DNA of 40,073 nt from URNF01 sp045543675. Lineage in GTDB: Bacteria > Bacillota > Clostridia > Oscillospirales > Acutalibacteraceae. The notes below the pieces were generated by a model, which did not search any database, had not been told where the DNA came from, and saw only the letters and a program-made list of their open reading frames with translations. The stretch spans positions 1 to 40,073 of the forward strand of contig JAZPXM010000049.1 in assembly GCA_045543675.1 (NCBI GenBank), written 5' to 3'. The translations under genes and the position numbers were made by a program. This document shows positions 7,837 to 16,531 of the stretch, piece by piece. Each line of letters starts with the position of its first letter. The first letter of the stretch is position 1.

Positions 7837-9175
7837 TCTTTTTTCCTCCCCGCAACATAAAAACCTTTTTGGTGTTCTCATCCAATTTCACACGGTTATC
7901 GCAGGAAAAGCCCGCAATCAAAATAATACCGTTTTCATCACATATGATCGGTATACCTGCACGAAATTGCGGTTTTACGGCGTTTTCGTTAAAAAACTTT
8001 TTAAGCGTTTTACCGACACCGCCGACAGGATGGAACGTATCCCCCGCCATTCTGCTTCGTATTGTGGTGCTACCGATGATTTTATCATAGTCACAGCAAA
8101 ATTTTAAGACATTTCTGTGAACATTTTGTTTTTCTTTAAATTCTTCTATGGAAATACAACAAGCAGTATACACAATTCCACCCATTTCCACCGTATCGCC
8201 GATCACTAACGAACGTGTCGGTGTTTCTGCTACCACTTTGGCAGTATCCGCGAACAAATATACCGCATCCGCGACCAAGCGTATGTTATTTGGTAAATGT
8301 ACCGCACCACCGTGCGCCACCATATCTACCAACGTCAAAATATGCTTTTCCTCGGGGTCGCCACCCGCTTGTTCAGCGATGCGCTTTACCGCACGTTTTT
8401 GCAACACCAACGGCATCTGTGCCAACACATCCAGCCGATACCTATCCCCGTCTGCCGCTTTTTCTAAGTATGCATCCACCAAACTCTCTAAAAACGCATC
8501 TTCTTCCCGCAAACTCGCGGTCATACGTACGCACGCTTCAGTAACTTGCGGGTTGATCTCCCGTAAGTGCGGTACTACCGCATTGCGAATACGGTTACGG
8601 CTGTACACCGTTTCCGCATTGGTAGAGTCTATCACAAAGGGGATATGTCTTTCTGTACAAAACCGTTCAATTTCCGCACGGGATATCGACAGTAACGGGC
8701 GAATACAACACCCGTTTTGCGGCGGAATACCGCAAAGTCCGTGCAAACCGCTTCCCCGCGTTAAATGCAACAACACCGTTTCAAGATTATCGTCCGCGTG
8801 ATGTGCGGTGGCAATATATTGCAGGGTGTATTTTTTCCGTACCGTCTCAAAAAACGCATACCGAATACGCCGCCCCGCCTGCTCGATACTCTCCCCTGCC
8901 AGCCGCGCATTCGCCACATCAACGAACAGCGTCTCACACGGGATACAGAGTTTGTCACATTGTTCACGCACAAACGCCGCGTCACGGTCCGCTTCTTGCC
9001 CGCGAAGCCCGTGATGCACGTGTGCAGCGACCAAATACAGTCCATCCGTCTCACGCAATGCCGCAAGCGTATACAACAACGCCATCGAATCGGCACCGCC
9101 CGACAACGCCACCACCACACCGGCATCGCGTTGCACACCAAGCGCCTGTAAACAACGTTTTACATTGTTTTCCAT
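7823..9175 (-). CDS. tilS: tRNA(Ile)-lysidine synthase
   Basis: TilS uses ATP and lysine to convert C34 of the CAU-anticodon Ile2 tRNA to lysidine, so that it reads AUA as isoleucine. The 450-residue protein has the N-type PP-loop SGGADS at residues 25-30, then AAHVHHGLRG and TAHHADDNLETVLLHLTRGS, typical of the catalytic domain. The C-terminal substrate-binding domains (about 210-435) include the TilS_C segment KKFFNENAV. Length fits the long, Escherichia-like form. The gene starts six bases after dnaB and overlaps hpt at its end. A CAU tRNA lies at 1-57; if it is the Ile2 species it is the substrate, but that is unproven. Confidence 0.96.
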   Translation of the reverse strand: MENNVKRCLQALGVQRDAGVVVALSGGADSMALLYTLAALRETDGLYLVAAHVHHGLRGQEADRDAAFVREQCDKLCIPCETLFVDVANARLAGESIEQAGRRIRYAFFETVRKKYTLQYIATAHHADDNLETVLLHLTRGSGLHGLCGIPPQNGCCIRPLLSISRAEIERFCTERHIPFVIDSTNAETVYSRNRIRNAVVPHLREINPQVTEACVRMTASLREEDAFLESLVDAYLEKAADGDRYRLDVLAQMPLVLQKRAVKRIAEQAGGDPEEKHILTLVDMVAHGGAVHLPNNIRLVADAVYLFADTAKVVAETPTRSLVIGDTVEMGGIVYTACCISIEEFKEKQNVHRNVLKFCCDYDKIIGSTTIRSRMAGDTFHPVGGVGKTLKKFFNENAVKPQFRAGIPIICDENGIILIAGFSCDNRVKLDENTKKVFMLRGGKKSEHT

Positions 9176-9181
9176 AACCGT

Positions 9182-10543
9182 TTATCCTTCCGGACGAGTA
9201 TCCACAGCCAAGAACTGGGTAAATTCACCCTGCCAAGCCAACGGCACCGTGCCAAGTTCACCGTGGCGATTTTTGGCAACGATGATCTCGGAAGTACTTG
9301 CCGATACCGCGGACGGATCTTCTGCCTGGTTGCGATAATAGTCATCACGGTAGATAAACAGTACCTGGTCGGCGTCCTGTTCGATAGAACCCGATTCACG
9401 CAGGTCGGACAGCGCAGGTTTACGGCTGCCGCCTTGCTTTTCGGGGCCACGGGACAACTGTGCCGCCACCATAACGGGTACGTCCAGTTCTTTCGCCATA
9501 ATTTTCAAACTACGGGTGATCTCACTCACTTCGTTCACGCGGTTTTCGGATTTTTTGGCACCATGCATCAACTGCAAATAGTCCACCACGACAAAACCAA
9601 CATCTTTCAAACGACGCAACCGCGCTTTCATTTCGGGTACGGTGATATCCGCCGTATCGTCGAGATACATCGGCGCTTTACACAATGCGCTGGAAGCGAT
9701 ACCGATCTGCGTCCATTCATCGGGCGTTAAATTGCCTGTGCGCAGTTTTTTACTGGGCACGCGAGCTTCGCTGGACAACAAACGGTTGACCATCTGTTCA
9801 CGGGACATTTCCAAATTGAACACCGCTACCGTGCGGTTTTGCTGTACCGCTACGTTACGTGCTATGTTCATAATAAAACTGGTTTTACCCATACCGGGAC
9901 GCGCACCGACAATGATAAGGTCGGAGCGATTAAGACCGGTTGTAATGGCATCCAAAGTCGAAATACCACTGGGAATACCTACGTACTTATCCCGCTCGTT
10001 AGAGGTCAATTTCGCGAACATTTCGTAGTTACTGGTAATAACGTCGCTGATATGTACAAGACCGCTGTTACTTTTCCCCTGCCGAATAGCATAAATCTTC
10101 TGTTCGGCGGATTCAATCAATTCGTGTGCATCCGCCGACGGATCCATACAATCATTGACGATTTCGCGAGATGCAGTAATCAAACGGCGTACGTCAAACT
10201 TTTCACGTACGATACGCATATAGTTAGGCAGATTCGGGATAAACGGCACCATCTGTGCCAATTTCAGCAAATACGCTTTCCCTTCTTCACCCGCAAAAAA
10301 GCCTTCGGATTTCAACGATTCCAGCACGGTAACAAAGTCAATCGTACGGTTTTCATTCATTTTTTCATACATCACACGGTAGATAGCGCGATGTTCAGGC
10401 ATATAAAAATGCTCTTCGCGCAGTACGTCCGCCACCGTATTCATAGTGGTAGGGTCTACCAAAATAGCACCCAGCACTGCCTGCTCAGCTTCCAAACTGT
10501 ACGGAAGGCCGAGTCCGTCGCCGGTATGTACTGTTTCCGCCAT
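9182..10543 (-). CDS. dnaB: replicative DNA helicase
   Basis: DnaB is the hexameric helicase that unwinds DNA at the replication fork and recruits DnaG primase (encoded at 37336-39099). The 453-residue product has the N-terminal primase-interacting domain (about 12-115, LPYSLEAEQAVLGAILVD) and the RecA-like motor. The motor has Walker A GARPGMGKTS at 213-222, Walker B VVDYLQLM, and AAQLSRGPEKQ. Length is normal and no intein is present. I start at ATG 10543, because GGAGG sits eight bases before it. The GTG three codons further upstream overlaps that ribosome site. It follows rplI by 13 bases, the conserved gdpP-rplI-dnaB order. Confidence 0.97.
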   Translation of the reverse strand: MAETVHTGDGLGLPYSLEAEQAVLGAILVDPTTMNTVADVLREEHFYMPEHRAIYRVMYEKMNENRTIDFVTVLESLKSEGFFAGEEGKAYLLKLAQMVPFIPNLPNYMRIVREKFDVRRLITASREIVNDCMDPSADAHELIESAEQKIYAIRQGKSNSGLVHISDVITSNYEMFAKLTSNERDKYVGIPSGISTLDAITTGLNRSDLIIVGARPGMGKTSFIMNIARNVAVQQNRTVAVFNLEMSREQMVNRLLSSEARVPSKKLRTGNLTPDEWTQIGIASSALCKAPMYLDDTADITVPEMKARLRRLKDVGFVVVDYLQLMHGAKKSENRVNEVSEITRSLKIMAKELDVPVMVAAQLSRGPEKQGGSRKPALSDLRESGSIEQDADQVLFIYRDDYYRNQAEDPSAVSASTSEIIVAKNRHGELGTVPLAWQGEFTQFLAVDTRPEG

Positions 10544-10556
10544 ACCGGTCACCTCC

Positions 10557-10997
10557 TTATTCGGTCACGCTGACCGTGATTTTTGCTGAAACACCTGTGT
10601 GCAACTTGATTTCCACAGTATAGTCACCATATGCTTTGATATCGTTCATCACGATTTTGCGTTTATCCAGCGTTAAACCGAAAATCTTATTGACTTCTTC
10701 GGCAATTTCCTTGCTGGTTACCGAGCCAAACAGTTTGCCGCCCTGACCTGCCTTCGCGTGAATGGTCAGACCTTTACCTTCTAACTGTTTAGCGGCATCC
10801 AACGCCTTTTGTTTTTCCACTGCGGCGTGGTATTTTACCGATTCTTCTTTACTGCGGAACTCGTTCATTGCCTGTGCGTCCGCTTCTACAGCCAAATTAC
10901 GGGGAAACAAAAAGTTTCTGGCATACCCGTCGGATACGTTGACCAGTTCGCCTGCTTTGCCCTGTCCTTTGACATCTTTCTTCAAAATGACTTTCAT
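10557..10997 (-). CDS. rplI: 50S ribosomal protein L9
   Basis: L9 binds 23S rRNA near the L1 stalk and influences reading-frame maintenance. The 146 residues begin with the invariant MKVILKKDVKG, followed by GELVNVSDGYARNFLFPRNLA. A long central helix links to the C-terminal domain, which ends in VEIKLHTGVSAKITVSV. An ATG two codons upstream (11003) lies only three bases from the AAAGGA ribosome site, so 10997 with nine bases of spacing is preferred. It lies between gdpP and dnaB in the operon. Confidence 0.97.
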   Translation of the reverse strand: MKVILKKDVKGQGKAGELVNVSDGYARNFLFPRNLAVEADAQAMNEFRSKEESVKYHAAVEKQKALDAAKQLEGKGLTIHAKAGQGGKLFGSVTSKEIAEEVNKIFGLTLDKRKIVMNDIKAYGDYTVEIKLHTGVSAKITVSVTE

Positions 10998-11018
10998 ATT
11001 CATCCGTCCTTTCGGAAT

Positions 11019-12968
11019 TTATTTTAATTGTGACAGATACGCATCCACGGCTGCTTTTACCTGTGCCACCGCCGTATCCGTATCGGTGTTCTTCAGCAGT
11101 GCGCCTGCCATCGTGAGGTGGCCGCCCCCGCCGAGTGTTTCGGTAATCAACTGTACGTTGATATCCCCCATCGACCGCGCTGAAATATTAACACCTTGTT
11201 CGATTTTCATCAATGTAAACGACGCTTTCACACCGCGAATGGTGAGCAGCTCGTTTGCCGCTTGTGATGCGGCAATACGTGCGGCGGCACCGTTGCCGCT
11301 ACCTACCGCAATAGCCATATCTTTATATATCACGGCATCCGAAACCAACGCCGCTTTCCGACGATACAGTTCCATATCCGCCGCAAACAGTTCCTGCACC
11401 TTGACGGTATCTGCACCCAATCGTCTCAAATATGCCGCCGCTTCAAAAGTGCGTGCGCCCGCACGCAATACGAAGTTACGAGTATCCAAAATAATGCCTG
11501 CAAGCAATGCTTCAGCCGCTGTTTTCTGCGGCGTCGGGTCGCCCATATACTGCAAAAGTTCCGCCACCATTTCCGCCGCAGAAGATGCGGTAGGTTCATG
11601 GTAAAACAAAGTGGGATTTTCAATGCCGCCTACCATACGGCGATGATGGTCGATGACCGCCACCATTTTGGCGTTTTTCAGCAGCTTACCGTCCACGCGG
11701 TCCGGAATATGGGTATCGGTAACGATCACCAACGTACCCGCATCCACCAGCACTTCTGCGTCCTGCGGTTGTAAAAAGAGATTGCTCTCCTGCTTTTCAA
11801 TATACTGTATCAGTTCTTTGGCAAGGGATTGTTCTTTATCTGCCACCACGTAGGCAGTTTTCCCTTTGTTGCGTATATGCAATGCCAATGCCGCCGCAGA
11901 TCCGATACTATCCATATCCGAAAATGCGTGACCCACTAACAGCACTTTATTACTTGACGCGATCAGTTTATTCAACGCCGACGCAATCATGCGGGTACGC
12001 ACTTTGGTGCGACGTTCCACACCTTTGGATACACCGCCGTAAAAGTCAAAACCGTTTTTTGTCTTAATAGCCGCCTGGTCGCCACCGCGCCCCAACGCCA
12101 TCTCCAACGACTGTGCGGCCTTAACTGCCGCCGCAGCAACCGTGGTATCTTGTCCGACACCGATAGACAAGGTAACCGTTTTATGTACCCCGTCGGACAT
12201 ATTGCGTACCGTATCCAAAATACTAAAACGCTCTTTTATCATTTCTTCTAGCCGGCGGTTTTCGGTAATGATAAGGAAACGGTCACTATCGTATTTTTGT
12301 AACAAGCCTGCGCCGCGACCTAACCATTCTTCCAGCAAGGTTTGCACTTTACCTGCCAATTGTGCACGTTCGCTGTCCCTAACTTCAACCGACAATTCTT
12401 CCAGATTGTCAATAAACACCGACAGCACCACGGGACGGCTGGCAGTATATTCTTCGGCAATACCTTTCAAACGGGTATTGTCCACATAGTACAGGCAGAT
12501 ATCCCCGTTATCCGGCAAGCGGCTGACATACACGCTGTACTTTTTCTCGTTGTATGTCACATCCACCATACGTTTTTTGCCGAGTTCCGCTGTCGTGTAT
12601 CCGCCCGTCATTTCGGCAAGCGTAGCACCGTATGCTTCTTCACCGCCCAAAACTTCGGTGCGGAATACATCGTTATACCAAAGCACGGCGCCTGCCGCAG
12701 TACCTACCGCGACAGGTAACGGAAACCGTGCCAATGCTTCACGGTCAGCCGTATCTAATTGTGCGGCGATATGGGAGAGATATTCTCTAAACGCCACCTT
12801 TGCTTTCAACCAATAAGCAACAGTACCTGCTACACACCCAAGCAAAAGTATAAGTGAAACGAAAAACCACACACGTGCAAACCACCATGCTGCGATCGTC
12901 TGCACCGTCAGCACCGCCAACAGCGTACTGAGCACTACAGTCATCCGAAACGGATTTTTGGTATTCAA
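11019..12968 (-). CDS. gdpP: cyclic-di-AMP phosphodiesterase GdpP (DHH family)
   Basis: GdpP is a membrane enzyme that hydrolyses c-di-AMP, controlling osmotic and cell-wall homeostasis. The product, about 649 residues, has two N-terminal membrane helices (about 8-55), a degenerate PAS region and a degenerate GGDEF region (about 160-290; the signature is replaced around YDSDRFLII). The DHH domain has HAFSDMDS (H347, D351, D353), DTHIPDR, and D440-H-H. A DHHA1 domain with GGGGHLTMAGA ends it. All catalytic motifs appear intact. I favour the TTG at 12968, since AAAGGAG is eight bases before it. An ATG at 12995 would overlap rnj by eight bases and place the ribosome site inside the gene. It follows rnj by 19 bases. 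Confidence 0.95.
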   Translation of the reverse strand: MNTKNPFRMTVVLSTLLAVLTVQTIAAWWFARVWFFVSLILLLGCVAGTVAYWLKAKVAFREYLSHIAAQLDTADREALARFPLPVAVGTAAGAVLWYNDVFRTEVLGGEEAYGATLAEMTGGYTTAELGKKRMVDVTYNEKKYSVYVSRLPDNGDICLYYVDNTRLKGIAEEYTASRPVVLSVFIDNLEELSVEVRDSERAQLAGKVQTLLEEWLGRGAGLLQKYDSDRFLIITENRRLEEMIKERFSILDTVRNMSDGVHKTVTLSIGVGQDTTVAAAAVKAAQSLEMALGRGGDQAAIKTKNGFDFYGGVSKGVERRTKVRTRMIASALNKLIASSNKVLLVGHAFSDMDSIGSAAALALHIRNKGKTAYVVADKEQSLAKELIQYIEKQESNLFLQPQDAEVLVDAGTLVIVTDTHIPDRVDGKLLKNAKMVAVIDHHRRMVGGIENPTLFYHEPTASSAAEMVAELLQYMGDPTPQKTAAEALLAGIILDTRNFVLRAGARTFEAAAYLRRLGADTVKVQELFAADMELYRRKAALVSDAVIYKDMAIAVGSGNGAAARIAASQAANELLTIRGVKASFTLMKIEQGVNISARSMGDINVQLITETLGGGGHLTMAGALLKNTDTDTAVAQVKAAVDAYLSQLK

Positions 12969-12987
12969 AGGATATCTCTCCTTTCTG

Positions 12988-14877
12988 TCACACATCCATA
13001 ATGATAGGTAAGATCATCGGACTGCGTTTTGTCTTTTTAAATATCATATGAGACAGTTCGTCTCGCACACGGGTTTTCATCGTATTCCAATCAAATGTGT
13101 TACGTGCACAACATTCTTCCAGTACGCGCAGTGCCAGCACCTTGGCTTCTTCCATCAGTTCTTCCGACTCACGTACATACACAAAACCGCGGGATACGAC
13201 GTCGGGACCGGATACAACAAACCCATTTTGCACGTCAATAGCAGCCACCACCACAATAAGACCGTCCTGCGACAAATGTTTGCGGTCACGCAATACAATA
13301 CTGCCGACATCGCCCACGCCAAGACCGTCTACTAACACCTGTCCCGCAGGAACAGATGCGGTGACCTGCATACTTTCGCGGGTCAGTTCCACAACTTTAC
13401 CCAATTCGGTCACCAATACGTTTTCAGGTGCCATACCCATACTTTTCGCAAGGGCGGCGTGTTTTTGCAGGTGTTTCTGCTCGCCGTGCACGGGAATAAA
13501 ATACCGCGGATGGGTAAGCGCCTGCATAATTTTCAATTCTTCCTGACACGCGTGACCGGATACGTGCACGTCATACATTCTTTCGTATACCACGTCGCAA
13601 CCGCGTTTCATTAGTTCGTCAATTACCTTGCCCACCATTTTTTCGTTACCGGGAATGGGGGTTGCGGAAATAATGATATAATCTTCCGGACCGACTTCTA
13701 CACGGCGATGGTCGGAAAACGCCATACGGCTGAGCGCAGACATCGGTTCGCCTTGGCTACCCGTCGTGATAAGGGTCATCTTGTCTTTCGGGTAACGGTC
13801 AATCACTTCAATATCCACCAAAATGCCTGCGGGCACATGCAGATAGCCAAGCTCATTTGCAATATTCACAAAATTTATCATACTGCGTCCCGACACCGCA
13901 ACCTTTCTGCCATCTGCATAGGACGCGTTGATAATTTGCTGAATACGGTTAAGATTGGAAGAAAACGTCGCAACAATAATGCGCTTATTTTCCGCCTTTT
14001 TAAACAGTTTGGCAAAGCTGTCCCCTACCACCCGCTCACTGGGCGTATAGCCGGGACGTTCCGCATTGGTAGAGTCGGCAAGCAATGCCAATACACCCTC
14101 TTTGCCGAGTTCTCCAAACCGCGCAAGGTCAATCATAGGACCACTTTCGGGTGTACAATCAATTTTGAAGTCACCCGTATGCACGACATACCCCATCGGT
14201 GTCTTTATTGCCAATGCCACCGCATCGGGAATAGAGTGATTTACAGGCACCAATTCCACCGTCACATCGCCAAAATCAATGGTACTGCCGGCATTTACCA
14301 CCTTAATTTCCGCGTGAACGTTACGTTCTTTCAGTTTAGACTCAATAAGCGCCGCGGTCAGACGGGTAGCATATACAGGAATCTTCATCTGGGACAACAG
14401 ATACGGCAAAGCGCCGATATGGTCCTCATGTCCGTGGGTAATAATCACACCCTGAATACGGTCGCGGTTTTTCTCTATATAGGAAAAATCGGGCAATACA
14501 ATATCCACACCCAACATATCATCGTCGGGGAAAGACATACCGCAGTCAATCAAAAATGCGGATTTACCGTATTCAAATAAAGTAATATTTTTGCCTATCT
14601 CATTAAGGCCGCCTAAGAAAGTCAATTTTGCGGAAATATCCGGTATTGCTTTCGGGCGTTCTGTCGTGGGGCGTTTTTTATACCCCGTTTGGCGCTTAGC
14701 GCCGGTGTTTTGCGGCTTTCTGCCGTTGGAAGTCGGCTTTTTCGACACCGTCTTCTTAGTGGTCTCCGCTGTATGGGTATCCGCCATCTTAGCGGCACCT
14801 TTCCCCTGCTTTTGACGGGGCGCGCGATACTTTTTCTGTTTCGTATCAGCGGGACGTTTTTCTTTTGTTGTGGTCAC
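12988..14877 (-). CDS. rnj: ribonuclease J with a basic N-terminal extension
   Basis: RNase J is a metallo-beta-lactamase/beta-CASP nuclease with endo- and 5'-3' exonuclease activity, central to mRNA decay and rRNA maturation. The 629-residue protein has the metal-binding HGHEDH at 148-153, preceded by GLNEIGKN and LIDCGMSFPDDDM. The beta-CASP segment includes SGRSM and TTGSQGEPMSAL, with PVHGEQKHL further on. The first ~80 residues are lysine/threonine-rich and probably disordered, an extension beyond the usual core of about 555 residues. The start is GTG at 14877, with AAAGGAG seven bases upstream. It is the first gene of the seven-gene operon and has a structured leader of about 115 bases. 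Confidence 0.96.
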   Translation of the reverse strand: MTTTKEKRPADTKQKKYRAPRQKQGKGAAKMADTHTAETTKKTVSKKPTSNGRKPQNTGAKRQTGYKKRPTTERPKAIPDISAKLTFLGGLNEIGKNITLFEYGKSAFLIDCGMSFPDDDMLGVDIVLPDFSYIEKNRDRIQGVIITHGHEDHIGALPYLLSQMKIPVYATRLTAALIESKLKERNVHAEIKVVNAGSTIDFGDVTVELVPVNHSIPDAVALAIKTPMGYVVHTGDFKIDCTPESGPMIDLARFGELGKEGVLALLADSTNAERPGYTPSERVVGDSFAKLFKKAENKRIIVATFSSNLNRIQQIINASYADGRKVAVSGRSMINFVNIANELGYLHVPAGILVDIEVIDRYPKDKMTLITTGSQGEPMSALSRMAFSDHRRVEVGPEDYIIISATPIPGNEKMVGKVIDELMKRGCDVVYERMYDVHVSGHACQEELKIMQALTHPRYFIPVHGEQKHLQKHAALAKSMGMAPENVLVTELGKVVELTRESMQVTASVPAGQVLVDGLGVGDVGSIVLRDRKHLSQDGLIVVVAAIDVQNGFVVSGPDVVSRGFVYVRESEELMEEAKVLALRVLEECCARNTFDWNTMKTRVRDELSHMIFKKTKRSPMILPIIMDV

Positions 14878-14903
14878 AAGGGTTCTCCTTTCTCAAATTA
14901 CGC

Positions 14904-14942
14904 GATACGGACTTAAAAAGGGCGGTTTTAAGGAGCCGTATC
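14904..14942 (-). promoter_or_regulatory. long hairpin in the rnj leader
   Basis: GATACGG/CCGTATC (14904-14910 with 14936-14942) encloses an inner CTTAAAA/TTTTAAG stem (14912-14918 with 14926-14932). The structure lies between the terminator-like hairpin and the rnj ribosome site, ending about 20 bases before that site. It could be a landing or cleavage site for autoregulation by RNase J; this is inference. Confidence 0.55.
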
Positions 14943-14944
14943 CA

Positions 14945-14975
14945 ACAAAAAAATTAAAAAGCAGTCGGACTGCTT
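14945..14975 (-). terminator. terminator-like hairpin in the rnj leader
   Basis: On the minus strand AAGCAGT, loop CCG, ACTGCTT (14975-14959) is followed by TTTAATTTTTTT. The structure sits about 20 bases after the predicted transcription start, so it would be an attenuator rather than a gene-end terminator. The 7-bp stem is short and termination may be partial. Confidence 0.5.
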
Positions 14976-15000
14976 ATATGTGCTATTACTCTAATTTAAT

Positions 15001-15029
15001 ATAATACTCTAATTATGATAAAATGTCAA
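15001..15029 (-). promoter_or_regulatory. promoter of the rnj-gdpP-rplI-dnaB-tilS-hpt-ftsH operon
   Basis: On the minus strand a perfect TTGACA (15029-15024) is followed by 17 bases and TATTAT (15006-15001). No other promoter this good is seen before the end of ftsH, so it probably drives all seven genes. Confidence 0.8.
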
Positions 15030-15135
15030 GTAAACCGCCCGTTTTTGAGTATTGGCGATTTTTTTGAAATTCACTCTTGTATATTTTTAAAAATCTGTTA
15101 AAATGATGTGTGATACCTATGATGGAGAAAGAAAA

Positions 15136-15579
15136 ATGAAAGAAATCGAATTGTTTACTGACGGCGCGTGTTCAGGCAATCCCGGCCCCGGCGGATGGGG
15201 TGTTGTTTTGCGGTATAACGGCATAGAAAAAGAATTATCGGGCGGCGAAGAAAACACCACCAACAACCGTATGGAACTAACAGCGGTCATCAAAGGTTTA
15301 TCTGCGCTGAAAGAGCCGTGTAAAGTGTTACTCACCAGCGACTCCAAATACGTTTTAGATGCCATTATGAAGGGTTGGGTATACGCGTGGCAGAAAAACG
15401 GCTGGCGTAAAGCCGATAAAAAGCCCGCACTCAATGTGGATCTATGGGAAATGTTACTCGCTTTACTGGAAATTCATCAGGTGGAATTTCATTGGGTACA
15501 CGGTCATCAAGGACACCCCGAAAACGAACGGTGTGACGCATTGGCTGTTGCCGCGTACCGACAATTTTTAAATAAATAA
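15136..15579 (+). CDS. rnhA: ribonuclease HI
   Basis: RNase HI cuts the RNA strand of RNA-DNA hybrids (primer removal, R-loops). The 147-residue protein has the acidic catalytic residues D9 (in FTDGACSGNPGPGG), E47 (NNRMEL), D69 (TSDSKYV) and D134 (ERCDALA). The conserved loop histidine is in HWVHGHQGHPENE. An ATG at 15103 adds 11 residues, but GGAG eight bases before 15136 marks the true start, where MKEIELFTDG begins as in relatives. The gene is divergent from rnj. A weak promoter (TTGTAT/TAAAAT) may lie near 15085-15112, but it is not strong enough to list separately. Confidence 0.96.
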   Translation: MKEIELFTDGACSGNPGPGGWGVVLRYNGIEKELSGGEENTTNNRMELTAVIKGLSALKEPCKVLLTSDSKYVLDAIMKGWVYAWQKNGWRKADKKPALNVDLWEMLLALLEIHQVEFHWVHGHQGHPENERCDALAVAAYRQFLNK

Positions 15580-15646
15580 GTATGTAAAGTTGTTACGCTT
15601 TACACATCGCGAACTATTGATTTTACAGAATTTGTGAGGTGATTAT

Positions 15647-16303
15647 ATGCACAAACGCAGTGAACGACTACGCCGTTTGACAGCTATGGCCATGCTGACC
15701 GCTTTGTCATACATAACGGTTGTACTCATTCGCATCCCCGTTGTTTTATTCTTGAGTTATGAGCCGAAAGATGTTTTTTTGACCATCGGCGGTTTTTTGT
15801 TCGGCCCTGTTGCAGGCATTTGTATGAGCATTGCGGTGGCATTGGTAGAAATGGTCACCATCAGTTCTACCGGTCCTATCGGTATGTTAATGAACTGCGT
15901 ATCTTCATGTTTATTTGTCGGTACTGCAAGCATCATATACTACCGCAAGAAAACCTTGAAGCGTGCTCTTTTTGGCTTGATCGCCGCCGCGTTAGCGACC
16001 ACTATAGGTATGCTGTTGTGGAACTATCTTATAACTCCACTATATATGCATACTCCGCGTGAAGCGATTGCAGATATGTTGCTGCCCGTGTTTTTACCGT
16101 TTAATCTCTTTAAAGGTGGGCTGAATGCCGCTTTTACGATGTTATTGTACAAAAGTGCAGCCGCCGCATTACGTGCAGCACAGCTGTTACCCAAAACCGA
16201 TACACCTGTTATCCCCCGCAAACGCCTTACCGTAACCCTTGCCGCATTAGGTGCGGTCATTACGTTGGTGTTACTTTTACTGGTATGGAAAGGTATTATG
16301 TAA
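15647..16303 (+). CDS. ECF transporter S component, RibU-like
   Basis: This 218-residue integral membrane protein has about six hydrophobic segments. It fits the substrate-capturing S component of energy-coupling-factor vitamin transporters. The segment EPKDVFLTIGGFLFGPVAG and the later NYLITPLYM and PFNLFKGGLNAA are typical of RibU-like (riboflavin) S components. The N-terminus (RSERLRRLTAMAMLTALSY) carries the region that would contact EcfT. No EcfA or EcfT is encoded in this window, so it would share a group II module made elsewhere. No FMN riboswitch is visible in 15580-15646, so the substrate is not certain. It lies between rnhA and the metK riboswitch, and the metK promoter follows its stop. 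Confidence 0.85.
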   Translation: MHKRSERLRRLTAMAMLTALSYITVVLIRIPVVLFLSYEPKDVFLTIGGFLFGPVAGICMSIAVALVEMVTISSTGPIGMLMNCVSSCLFVGTASIIYYRKKTLKRALFGLIAAALATTIGMLLWNYLITPLYMHTPREAIADMLLPVFLPFNLFKGGLNAAFTMLLYKSAAAALRAAQLLPKTDTPVIPRKRLTVTLAALGAVITLVLLLLVWKGIM

Positions 16304-16313
16304 AATTTGTGTA

Positions 16314-16342
16314 TTGACAAATATCGACACCTTTGTTATACT
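16314..16342 (+). promoter_or_regulatory. promoter of the metK riboswitch transcript
   Basis: TTGACA at 16314-16319, 17 bases, TATACT at 16337-16342. Transcription would start near 16349, a few bases before the SAM-I aptamer. Confidence 0.8.
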
Positions 16343-16360
16343 ACATTGCGAACTGAATAT

Positions 16361-16500
16361 TCCTTATCAAGAGCGGCGGAGGGAACAGGCCCGATGATGC
16401 CCGGCAACCTGCGGAAAATGCAAGGTGCTACATCCTGCGGTATTGACCGACAGATGAGGTTCTCGATTTCTCACCGCTCGGTCAACCGAGCGGTTTTTGT
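16361..16500 (+). promoter_or_regulatory. SAM-I (S-box) riboswitch of metK
   Basis: The canonical aptamer starts CTTATCAAGAGCGGCGGAGG (16363-16382) and continues with the conserved AGGCCCGATGATGCCCGGCAACC. The remaining helices and a strong terminator follow directly. Binding of S-adenosylmethionine favours the terminator and lowers metK expression, so the enzyme that makes SAM is shut down by its own product. Confidence 0.95.
16474..16499 (+). terminator. SAM-I riboswitch terminator
   Basis: CCGCTCGG, loop TCAA, CCGAGCGG, then TTTTTGTTT. It lies 32 bases before the metK start and is the expression platform of the riboswitch. Confidence 0.92.
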
Positions 16501-16531
16501 TTATAAATGACGTATTTTTAGGAGGTTTACC

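Noticed and set aside
10762..11604. Open frame of 280 codons antisense to rplI and gdpP
   Set aside because: Serine/alanine-rich shadow of two certain genes in the opposite direction.
15580..15646. Search for an FMN riboswitch before the ECF S component
   Set aside because: None of the conserved FMN-box motifs is present; there is only a small GTAAAG/CTTTAC inverted repeat.
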